Shown: positions 1 to 5,293, counted from the first letter of the stretch. The stretch: DNA of 5,453 nucleotides from Gemmatimonadota bacterium (GCA_013042495.1 JABDQB010000507.1:1-5453); one strand, 5' to 3'. Program-made: numbers and translations. Notes: generated by a model not told the origin, from the letters alone.

Positions 1-317
1 GCCGAATACGTGCCGATACACAGCATTACGACGACACAGGCCACAGCCACGCGGGCGAAGATCCACCGGAGGGATTCGTACATCCCTTCGACCGGCAGCG
101 ACGATTCGGACCGTCGGAGCCTCGCCACGACTCGCGCGGCGAAGAACGGATCGAACGAACGCGCGGCTCCTCGCTCGAGGAGCGACGCGACGCCTTCCAG
201 GCTCTCCCGCCGGAAGCGCAACTCGGGATCGTCTCGCAGCCTCTCCTCGACCCGGGCCATCTCCTCTTCCGGCAGGTCCCGGTCCCTGTAGCGGATCAGA
301 AGCTCACGGTCATCCAT
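1..317 (-). CDS. Putative membrane-anchored anti-sigma factor (N-terminal part, runs off window)
   Basis: The reading frame opens with ATG at 317 and stays open to the window edge, giving 105 complete residues and no stop. AAGGAG at 325-330 sits 7 nt before the start. Residues 1-85 are charged and largely helical in character (starting MDDRELLIRYRDRDLPEEEM), with a DPFFAARVVARL stretch at about 56-67. A hydrophobic stretch follows at about 87-104 (IFARVAVACVVVMLCIG), which looks like a single transmembrane helix. Its start overlaps the stop of the ECF sigma gene by 8 nt, the usual arrangement for a sigma factor and its cognate anti-sigma factor. I infer that the cytoplasmic N-terminus holds the sigma factor at the membrane until a signal releases it. 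I see no HxxxCxxC zinc-binding motif, so it would not be a ZAS-type protein. The periplasmic part is outside the window. Function rests on position and topology, not on a recognised domain. Confidence 0.72.
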   Translation of the reverse strand, partial: MDDRELLIRYRDRDLPEEEMARVEERLRDDPELRFRRESLEGVASLLERGAARSFDPFFAARVVARLRRSESSLPVEGMYESLRWIFARVAVACVVVMLCIGTYS

Positions 318-924
318 CGCCTGACTCCTTCATTTCTTTCTCCAGCCGCTGCATCGCTCGCGCGAGGCGCGACATCACGGTACCGGCGGGAATGTCCAGG
401 ATCTCGGCCGTCTCTCTCGTCGAATATCCGTCTATCATCCGCAGAACGACGACCGCCCTGTGATCCGGCGCCAGCCCCTCGACCGCCTTCCGCACCCTCC
501 GAATGTCCTCGGACCTCTCGATTTCATCGCGTGGGTCCCACGACGCCTCGGGCCGGTCCCGCTCTGTCTCGTCCTGGCTGACGAACCGCGACAGGCGTCG
601 CTTACGTTTCTTCAGGGCCGTCAGAGACAAATTGATCGCGATTCGCGTCAGGTACGTTCCCAGGCTCGAGTCACCGCGGAATCGGCCGAGAGACCGATAC
701 AGCCGAATGAAAGTCTCCTGACCGACGTCCTCCGCCTCGTCCCCGGGGCCGAGCATTCCGATAACCGTCGCCGCGACCCGCGACTCGTGGCGTTCCACCA
801 GCTCCCGGAAGGCGCCGTCGTCACCGGCTATGGCTCTCTCGATCAAGGTCTGATCGGACGACGACGCAGGTCGCTCCACTACGGCAGCCGCTTCGGCACG
901 CCGCCGCTCAGTTGCCACGGGCAC
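310..924 (-). CDS. ECF-family RNA polymerase sigma factor (RpoE-like)
   Basis: A 204-residue sigma-70 family protein of the extracytoplasmic function type, with regions 2 and 4 only. Region 2 spans about residues 27-110. Its core helix at 62-82 (DEAEDVGQETFIRLYRSLGRF) binds core polymerase, and the following RGDSSLGTYLTRIAINLSL reads the -10 element. A basic, acidic-spotted linker follows. Region 4 is at about 137-196, with the -35-binding helix-turn-helix near 167-190 (YSTRETAEILDIPAGTVMSR). The frame begins with GTG at 924. No other start lies between it and the in-frame stop upstream, but in-frame GTG codons at 918 and 879 would shorten the unconserved N-terminal tail. No strong Shine-Dalgarno is visible. 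The gene overlaps the putative anti-sigma gene by 8 nt. The regulon cannot be read from the window; an envelope-stress role is a guess from the neighbours. Confidence 0.93.
   Translation of the reverse strand: MPVATERRRAEAAAVVERPASSSDQTLIERAIAGDDGAFRELVERHESRVAATVIGMLGPGDEAEDVGQETFIRLYRSLGRFRGDSSLGTYLTRIAINLSLTALKKRKRRLSRFVSQDETERDRPEASWDPRDEIERSEDIRRVRKAVEGLAPDHRAVVVLRMIDGYSTRETAEILDIPAGTVMSRLARAMQRLEKEMKESGDG
325..330 (-). promoter_or_regulatory. Ribosome binding site for the anti-sigma gene, inside the sigma coding sequence
   Basis: AAGGAG lies 7 nt upstream of the ATG at 317 and within the last codons of the sigma gene. It supports this start, and with the 8-nt overlap it suggests translational coupling of the two genes. 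Confidence 0.6.
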
Positions 925-971
925 CGCACCGGGCCCCCGGATAACAGGACCGGACCATGTTCTCGGGCCGC

Positions 972-1000
972 ATCACGTTGTCTCACCTTGCCGTCGGTTC
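972..1000 (-). promoter_or_regulatory. Weak candidate ECF-type promoter upstream of the sigma gene
   Basis: On the minus strand GAACC (996-1000) is followed after 18 nt by CGTGAT (972-977). This resembles the GAAC -35 core and CGT-containing -10 used by many ECF sigma factors, which often activate their own genes. The spacing is 1-2 nt longer than usual and the match is short, so it could be chance. The rest of the 161-nt gap (925-1085) shows nothing else I can name, and no clear terminator for the gene before it. Confidence 0.2.
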
Positions 1001-1085
1001 GGGCTCCGGGATGGCCGACGATCCGTCTATCGAATCGCCTCGAGATTGTCTTCCGTTCGGGCATTAGACCCCCGCAGCGGTCGCC

Positions 1086-1436
1086 CTATTCCCAGGCCGC
1101 CGGACGCGCCTGCCAGCGGAACCGGGACAGATCGATCCTTCCTGCCTCGTCGAACGAGACCCCCTCGGCCTCCAGAAGACACCGTTGGTTCTCGGCAGCG
1201 CCTGCCGACCTGCGCAGGCTGATCTCGCCACGGGCGTTGACCACCCGTTGCCAGGGAACGTCGGTACCCTCCGAGAGATCGTGCAGCGCGTAGCCCACCT
1301 GCCGGGCGTGCCCCCGGGCGCCAGCGAGCGCAGCCACCTGGCCATACGTCGCCACTTTACCGCATGGAATGCCGCGTACGATCCGGTAGATGCGATCGCG
1401 AAGGGAGATGGCGGATATGCGCTCGGGCTCGAGCAC
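1086..1436 (-). CDS. atl: Alkyltransferase-like protein (ATL), MGMT-family DNA damage sensor without catalytic cysteine
   Basis: A 116-residue protein that is essentially the C-terminal DNA-binding domain of O6-alkylguanine-DNA alkyltransferase. Visible family features are IPCGKVATYGQVAALAG (residues 23-39, including the Tyr31 that in MGMT rotates the phosphate backbone), ARQVGYAL (44-51, with the Arg finger at R45), and the active-site loop PWQRVVNARG (61-70). In MGMT this loop reads PCHR; here Trp62 replaces the alkyl-accepting Cys, the hallmark of ATL proteins. In the known family ATLs cannot remove the alkyl group. They bind O6-alkylguanine, flip the base and hand the lesion to nucleotide excision repair. 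Translation probably starts at GTG 1436, 5 nt after the kdnB stop, with AGGA inside the end of kdnB as a possible ribosome binding site. It therefore looks co-transcribed with the Kdo8N genes, which is unexpected for a repair protein. Confidence 0.9.
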   Translation of the reverse strand: MLEPERISAISLRDRIYRIVRGIPCGKVATYGQVAALAGARGHARQVGYALHDLSEGTDVPWQRVVNARGEISLRRSAGAAENQRCLLEAEGVSFDEAGRIDLSRFRWQARPAAWE

Positions 1437-1441
1437 CGGCC

Positions 1442-2512
1442 CTACATCCTCGCGTACAGGGCTCGCAGCCGGTCCCGCGGCATCAGGTCGGGCCAGTCAG
1501 GGCCGAGCGCGTTCTCCCACAGGGGCCCCATGCCGAGGGACACGTCGATCATCCGCTCCATTTCGGAGTCCGCCAGATCCCGGGTCACGCCCGCAGGCAA
1601 TTCGACTCCGGCGAATTCGGCCATGCGATGGAATTCCGCTACCCCCTCGGGATAGAACTCCTCGAGGTGATTGAAGGCTATGCAGTTCCCCTCTCCGTGC
1701 TTGAGGCCGAGGACGTAGGAAAGGCCGTAGGACGTGGCGTGGGCCACCCCCACCTGGGAGTAGGCGATGCTCATGCCTCCGAAGAAGGACGCCATCATGA
1801 GCTTCTCGTCCGACTCCGGGGTGCGCGGCCCGAGAAACACCTCGCGGCACAGTTCCAGCGCCTTCGAGCCGTACGCTTCGCTGAAGGCGTTGAGGTAGGT
1901 GCCCTCGAGAGACTCGACGCAGTGGATGTAGCAGTCCATGCCCGTATAGAACCGCTGCCGGTCGGGAGCGTCGGCGATCAGATCCGGGTCGAGTACCACC
2001 TGGTCGAACACGGTATGGTCGGAGTTGAGGCCCAGCTTCTTCTCCGGCCCCGTGAGCACCGCGGTGCGCGAGACCTCGGCCCCCGTGCCCGAAAGCGTCG
2101 GGACCCCGACGTGATAGATCGCGGGGTTCCGGATCAGATCCCAACCCTGGTACTCGGCCGAGGAACCCGGATTCGTCAGCATCAGGGAGACGGCCTTGGC
2201 CAGGTCCATCACGCTCCCACCGCCGATCCCCACGATACCGGCCGGCTCGTCTCCCGCCGCAGCCCTGGCGAGGTCCGTCATTTCGTCGACGTAAGATGTC
2301 TTGGGTTCCACGTCGACATCCGCCCACAGCAGGACGTCCGACTCGCGGACGGGCACCCGATCCGCCAGGTCCGCGCCCTCGAAGACATCGTCGACCACGA
2401 AGACGATGGAATCGCGGCCCGGCTGTCTGCGCGCGCCGAGTATGTCGTCCAACTGGCCGAAGCACCCCCGTCCATACACCACGCGCGAGATCATCGGGAA
2501 ATTCCTGAACAT
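1442..2512 (-). CDS. kdnB: 3-deoxy-alpha-D-manno-octulosonate 8-oxidase (iron-type alcohol dehydrogenase family)
   Basis: A 356-residue cytoplasmic protein of the iron-containing alcohol dehydrogenase family. The N-terminal dinucleotide-binding half carries GIGGGSVMDLAKAV (residues 95-108) and PTLSGTGAEVS (138-148). The C-terminal helical half carries all four metal ligands expected from family members such as FucO: Asp193 and His197 (GMDCYIHCVE), His258 and His272 with the standard 14-residue spacing. The histidine between the last two ligands in FucO (HxxxH) is Tyr262 here. The specific call comes from context: it follows kdsB and kdnA as in Shewanella Kdo8N loci, where KdnB oxidises the C8 hydroxyl of Kdo to the aldehyde used by KdnA. 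I chose ATG 2512 because GGAGGG lies 6 nt upstream and the conserved fold begins there (MFRNFPMISRVVYG). The frame is open back to 2716 but that part overlaps kdnA and has no family resemblance. Without the neighbours only a general Fe-ADH call would be safe. Confidence 0.88.
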   Translation of the reverse strand: MFRNFPMISRVVYGRGCFGQLDDILGARRQPGRDSIVFVVDDVFEGADLADRVPVRESDVLLWADVDVEPKTSYVDEMTDLARAAAGDEPAGIVGIGGGSVMDLAKAVSLMLTNPGSSAEYQGWDLIRNPAIYHVGVPTLSGTGAEVSRTAVLTGPEKKLGLNSDHTVFDQVVLDPDLIADAPDRQRFYTGMDCYIHCVESLEGTYLNAFSEAYGSKALELCREVFLGPRTPESDEKLMMASFFGGMSIAYSQVGVAHATSYGLSYVLGLKHGEGNCIAFNHLEEFYPEGVAEFHRMAEFAGVELPAGVTRDLADSEMERMIDVSLGMGPLWENALGPDWPDLMPRDRLRALYARM

Positions 2513-2514
2513 TG

Positions 2515-3702
2515 TCAGCCCTCCAGCGCCGTCCTGATCCGTTCCTGGATGTCGTCCAGCTCTCCGTCGGTCCAGGACAGCTTCACCAGCATCGAGATCG
2601 TGCGGGACATGACCTGGTCGGACCGCTCGATGTCCATCTCCGACAGGTCCGGCGGCGGGTCGAGGAGCGTCAGGGGAGACTTCCCCGGGGTTCGCATTTC
2701 CCTCAGGTGATCCCACTTGCGAGGGTAGTGCCAGTTATTGTCGTACCAGTAGAAGCAACCCGGAACGCCGGCGCCGGCCAGGACGCTCGTCCACCGACGT
2801 GCCGTTTCCTCGTCCGGCGCCAGTACCGACAGAAACGTGGCCGAATCTCCCGCCGGATCGGGGATCGTCCGGAACGTCACCTCGGAGCACGTGGCAAAGG
2901 CCTCGCGCAGCCGGGCCTTGTTGCGGCGCTGCGTCTGGATGATCCAGTCCAGCTTGCGCAATTGCGCCAAACCCACCGCCGCCCCCAGTTCGCTGATCCG
3001 GTGATTCGTCCCCAGGATCGGGTGCCCTTCGGCTCCCCGGTCGTGCCCGACATGATCGTGTCCGTGGTCCGCGTACTGTTCGGCACGGTGATAGAGTGCC
3101 TCGTCATCGGTGACGACGGCTCCTCCCTCGCCGCAGGTGATCGTCTTCACCGGGTCGAACGAATAGCACCCCATGGCGCCGAACGTCCCCAGGGCCTGCC
3201 CGCGAAAAGTGGCGCCGAGAGCTTGCGCCGTATCCTCTATCAGAACGACATCCGATGCGGCGCAGACCGCCGAGATTTCGTCGATGCGAGCCATGGAACC
3301 GCACATGTGAACCGGTACCACGGCCCGGGTCCGATCGGTGATGCGGTCCTTCACGGACGCCGGATCCAGGCACAGTGTCTCGTCGATGTCCGCGAAGACC
3401 GGCACGGCCCCCGCTTGCAGGACTCCCTCGATCGTGGCGATGAACGTGAAGGCCGGGACGATTACCTCGTCTCCGGCTCCGATGCCGCAGGCCGCCATCG
3501 CGATATCGAGGGCGGCCGTTCCACTGGAGCAAACGTGGCAGTGCTCGGCCCCCAGTGCCCGACATAGTTCGGCCTCGAAGGTGCGCGTCTTCCAGTGCCC
3601 GCCCCGCACGTCGTCGAACCCATAGCGGAACAGAACGCCGGTCTCGAGCACGTCGGCGACTTCCGCCCGTTCCTCGTCACCGAATATTTCGAATCCTGGC
3701 AA
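2515..3702 (-). CDS. kdnA: 8-amino-3,8-dideoxy-D-manno-octulosonate transaminase (DegT/DnrJ/EryC1/StrS family)
   Basis: A 395-residue PLP-dependent sugar aminotransferase, probably cytoplasmic. Family features in order are SSGTAALDIAMAA (residues 59-71, phosphate-binding loop), DEVIVPAFTFIATIEG (78-93), EDTAQALGA (156-164, with Asp157 placed to contact the PLP pyridine nitrogen), SFDPVKTITCGEGG (181-194, with Lys186 as the Schiff-base lysine), and GTNHRISELGAAVGLAQL (231-248). All catalytic landmarks are present. In the known pathway KdnA transfers an amino group, from glutamate, to the C8 aldehyde made by KdnB, giving Kdo8N. The match to KdnA rather than another nucleotide-sugar aminotransferase rests mainly on the flanking kdsB and kdnB. 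The start is TTG at 3702: an in-frame TAG stands immediately before it, and AGGAG lies 8 nt upstream. kdnA begins 14 nt after kdsB and ends 2 nt before kdnB. Confidence 0.9.
   Translation of the reverse strand: MPGFEIFGDEERAEVADVLETGVLFRYGFDDVRGGHWKTRTFEAELCRALGAEHCHVCSSGTAALDIAMAACGIGAGDEVIVPAFTFIATIEGVLQAGAVPVFADIDETLCLDPASVKDRITDRTRAVVPVHMCGSMARIDEISAVCAASDVVLIEDTAQALGATFRGQALGTFGAMGCYSFDPVKTITCGEGGAVVTDDEALYHRAEQYADHGHDHVGHDRGAEGHPILGTNHRISELGAAVGLAQLRKLDWIIQTQRRNKARLREAFATCSEVTFRTIPDPAGDSATFLSVLAPDEETARRWTSVLAGAGVPGCFYWYDNNWHYPRKWDHLREMRTPGKSPLTLLDPPPDLSEMDIERSDQVMSRTISMLVKLSWTDGELDDIQERIRTALEG
2519..2524 (-). promoter_or_regulatory. Ribosome binding site that sets the kdnB start
   Basis: GGAGGG lies 6 nt before ATG 2512 and inside the last codons of kdnA. 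It argues against the longer open frame beginning at 2716 and suggests that kdnB translation is coupled to kdnA. Confidence 0.7.
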
Positions 3703-3710
3703 CTAACTAT

Positions 3711-3715
3711 CTCCT
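3711..3715 (-). promoter_or_regulatory. Ribosome binding site that sets the TTG start of kdnA
   Basis: AGGAG is 8 nt upstream of TTG 3702 and directly follows the tandem in-frame stops TAA TAG of kdsB (3714-3719). The whole junction, about 3700-3760, is markedly AT-rich compared with its surroundings, which should leave this site unstructured. An in-frame stop at 3703-3705 excludes any earlier start. Confidence 0.7.
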
Positions 3716-3716
3716 A

Positions 3717-4484
3717 TTATTTTGCTAAATGTTGTTTCACGTAACTTCTTAGACGCTCCAGGTCGGACTCGGTGTCCACACCGATTCCCTCGTAGTCCCA
3801 TTCGAGGATCCTCATCTTCCAGCCCCGGTCCAGCACCCGCAGTTGCTCGAGGCTCTCGGCGACTTCGGCTTCGCACCTGGGAAGTTCGGCGAGATCGAGC
3901 AGGGCATCGCGCCGGTAAGCGTAGATTCCGATGTGCTTGTAGGCCCGCAGGCCCCCGGGCCACGGCGCGTCCGGAGCCAGCGGCGTGCCGCGAGGCCAGG
4001 GGATCGGAGCGCGGGAAAAATAGAGCGCATCGCCGCGGGCGTCGCACACCACCTTCACCACGTTCGGGTCGAGGAAGTCGCCCATCTCTTTGATCGGCGC
4101 GACGGCGCTCGCGAAATCGACCCCCTCCGTGTCCATGAGATCGATGAGCGCGTCCACGAGGTCCGGGTCCATCATCGGCTCGTCCGTCTGGACGTTGACG
4201 AAGATCTCGGCCTGCACCTCACGGGCGATCTCGGCGACCCGATCGGTGCCGCTGGCGTGACTGGCCCTGGAAAGCCAGACGTTGTCCGTGAAGGCCCGGC
4301 AGGCGGCTACTACCCGGTCCGAGTCCGTCGCGACGTATGCCCGATCGACTCTCCGGGCCCTTGCCGCACGCTCGTATACCCACCGGATGAGCGGTTCCCC
4401 GCCGATATCGGCGAGCACCTTACCCGGAAACCGCTGCGAATCGTAGCTGGCCGGAACGACTGCGACGGCGTGCATGGAAGACAT
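3717..4484 (-). CDS. kdsB: CMP-Kdo synthetase family protein, probably 8-amino-3,8-dideoxy-manno-octulosonate cytidylyltransferase
   Basis: A 255-residue cytoplasmic nucleotidyltransferase, close to the usual KdsB length. Landmarks are VVPASYDSQRFPGK (residues 9-22, CTP-binding loop), YVATDSDRVV (50-59), SGTDRVAE (78-85), VNVQTDEPM (96-104, with the Mg-binding Asp101), NVVKVV (141-146), YFSRAPIPW (155-163), YKHIGIYAYR (182-191), ESLEQLRVL (210-218) and GVDTESDLER (235-244). It joins CTP and a Kdo-type sugar to give CMP-sugar for lipid A glycosylation. With kdnA and kdnB directly downstream the natural substrate is probably Kdo8N. Two usually invariant positions differ: the Arg of PARY is Ser13 and the Gly of QGDEP is Thr100. 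The start is either ATG 4484 or ATG 4475 (252 residues); neither has a good Shine-Dalgarno, and the shorter form fits the usual very short N-terminus well. The same frame is open far upstream, but over an unrelated gene. Confidence 0.91.
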   Translation of the reverse strand: MSSMHAVAVVPASYDSQRFPGKVLADIGGEPLIRWVYERAARARRVDRAYVATDSDRVVAACRAFTDNVWLSRASHASGTDRVAEIAREVQAEIFVNVQTDEPMMDPDLVDALIDLMDTEGVDFASAVAPIKEMGDFLDPNVVKVVCDARGDALYFSRAPIPWPRGTPLAPDAPWPGGLRAYKHIGIYAYRRDALLDLAELPRCEAEVAESLEQLRVLDRGWKMRILEWDYEGIGVDTESDLERLRSYVKQHLAK

Positions 4485-4504
4485 GGCCCGCGAGCTGTGA
4501 GGGT

Positions 4505-4520
4505 GATCTCGGTCGAGATC
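4505..4520. promoter_or_regulatory. 16-bp palindrome just upstream of kdsB, candidate operator
   Basis: GATCTCG and CGAGATC form perfect 7-bp arms around a 2-bp centre. The palindrome ends 20 bp before the first possible kdsB start, in the 95-nt gap that must hold any promoter dedicated to the Kdo8N block. Its size and symmetry fit a dimeric repressor site; it could also form a small RNA hairpin near the start of kdsB. I cannot identify a matching regulator or a clear -35/-10 pair. Confidence 0.35.
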
Positions 4521-4537
4521 GGAGACTAGCCGGCAAA

Positions 4538-4568
4538 CCGGCGGCCGGGCAAGCCCGCCGGCGGCCGG
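4538..4568. repeat. GC-rich direct repeat and hairpin between the barrel gene and kdsB
   Basis: CCGGCGGCCGG occurs twice (4538-4548 and 4558-4568), start to start 20 bp apart, about two helical turns. Between and overlapping the copies, CGGGC-AA-GCCCG (4546-4557) forms a 5-bp inverted repeat. In RNA from the minus strand its inner part would give a GGG-CUUG-CCC stem with a stable tetraloop. It lies just after the stop of the barrel gene (4580), so it may act as a terminator or as an mRNA 3'-end or processing structure, but no proper T-tract follows (only GGTTTGCC). Confidence 0.4.
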
Positions 4569-4579
4569 CGCCCTGCCCG

Positions 4580-5179
4580 CTAGAACGCTCCGAACTTCAG
4601 CGACACCTGTCCGAAGAACTGACTCAGATCTCCGTTGTCGAGTTCGGGATAGTCCACGTCGAAGATGAACCGGTAGCCGCCACCGAAGTTCAGGCGGAAA
4701 TACGAGGTCACGTTGATCTCGAGGTTCAACTCGGGTTCGACGGCCCAGATACCATCCGACTCGCCATCGAGCCTCAGCGAGCCGCCACCGACCAACGTGA
4801 GAAAAGTGATATGATAGACCTGGCTCCACCCGCTGATGAACTCGAACTCCGCCCCCCCGTACCACATGTCGAGAGACCGGCGACCAGCGGGCCGCTGGAC
4901 GTCCACGCCCCCGCCCATGACATAGCCTCCGACACCCAGCGCGAATACGTGGTCCATCAGCCAGGCGCCCCTGGCACCGAAGAAGCCCGCGAACTGGTCG
5001 TTCACGGCGGAACCTTTGAACACGAGGGCGCCGAAGCCACCGTGACTGGGTTCGCCTCTGACCATCGTGCGCGCCGTCTGCGCCTCGAGGTCGGCAGGGG
5101 CATGAAGTGCCAACCCCGTCATGACTGCCGCCAGGAGGACTCCTAATGCGACTGGTCTCACCGGATTCCGTTTCCGCAC
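4580..5179 (-). CDS. Secreted beta-barrel-like envelope protein, hypothetical
   Basis: A 199-residue protein I cannot assign to a named family. It has a clear signal peptide: basic n-region (MRKRNPVRP), hydrophobic core at about 10-26 (VALGVLLAAVMTGLALH), and likely cleavage near residues 33-34 (LEA|Q) or after APA at 29. The mature part alternates hydrophobic and polar residues and is rich in Gly and aromatics (GAEFEFISGWSQVYHITFLTLVGGG is residues 109-133), and it ends in SLKFGAF with a C-terminal Phe. Both are typical of outer-membrane beta-barrels recognised by the BAM machinery; the size suggests about eight strands. It contains no cysteine. The start is GTG 5179, supported by GGAGG 5 nt upstream. 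It precedes kdsB by 95 nt, with hairpins on both sides, so it may be its own transcript. Its role is unknown; an outer-membrane location would match the LPS genes beside it. Confidence 0.75.
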   Translation of the reverse strand: MRKRNPVRPVALGVLLAAVMTGLALHAPADLEAQTARTMVRGEPSHGGFGALVFKGSAVNDQFAGFFGARGAWLMDHVFALGVGGYVMGGGVDVQRPAGRRSLDMWYGGAEFEFISGWSQVYHITFLTLVGGGSLRLDGESDGIWAVEPELNLEINVTSYFRLNFGGGYRFIFDVDYPELDNGDLSQFFGQVSLKFGAF

Positions 5180-5184
5180 GCCAA

Positions 5185-5189
5185 CCTCC
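5185..5189 (-). promoter_or_regulatory. Ribosome binding site for the barrel-like gene
   Basis: GGAGG lies 5 nt upstream of GTG 5179. It decides for this non-ATG start over the internal GTG seven codons in, which would remove the basic n-region of the signal peptide. Confidence 0.65.
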
Positions 5190-5252
5190 GAAGCTCGGGC
5201 GACCCGGCAGCAGACACCGCGCCTGCTCCCGTTTCGAACCTCCTACACCTCC

Positions 5253-5293
5253 GGGGCCTGACTGAGCCCCGCCTGGCTGACCGGGGCCAGCCA
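5253..5293 (-). terminator. Two tandem GC-rich hairpins after the ZIP gene
   Basis: The first hairpin (5274-5293, read on the minus strand TGGCTGGC-CCCG-GTCAGCCA) has eight pairs including one G-T wobble and begins 3 nt after the ZIP stop. The second (5253-5270) has GGGGC/GCCCC arms around an 8-nt loop. Together they look like the 3' end of the ZIP transcript, but neither is followed by a T-tract, so a Rho-independent terminator is not proven. The remaining gap to the next gene (5190-5252) shows no promoter I can defend. Confidence 0.4.

Noticed and set aside
879..1064. Minus-strand 61-codon frame upstream of the sigma gene
   Set aside because: It overlaps the sigma N-terminus in another frame, has no ribosome binding site that I can see, and shows no conserved features.
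460..1293. Plus-strand open frame of 277 codons opposite the sigma and ATL genes
   Set aside because: It crosses two well-supported minus-strand genes and the gap between them; the product is Arg/Ser/Pro-rich without domain features.
1364..2710. Long plus-strand open frame of 448 codons opposite kdnB
   Set aside because: It is antisense to a gene with complete catalytic motifs. High GC keeps opposite frames open, and the translation shows no domain pattern.
2513..2716. In-frame upstream extension of kdnB by 68 residues
   Set aside because: It lies wholly inside the end of kdnA, has no family resemblance, and the ATG at 2512 has a well-placed GGAGGG and begins the conserved fold.
2512..3567. 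Long plus-strand open frame of 351 codons opposite kdnA
   Set aside because: Antisense shadow of a clear aminotransferase, with Arg/Gln/His-rich sequence and no recognisable motif.
5162..5221. Possible short leader peptide (GTG start, about 19 residues) overlapping the start of the barrel-like gene
   Set aside because: It relies on a weak GTG start with poor ribosome binding site spacing, and its sequence shows no attenuation-type codon run.
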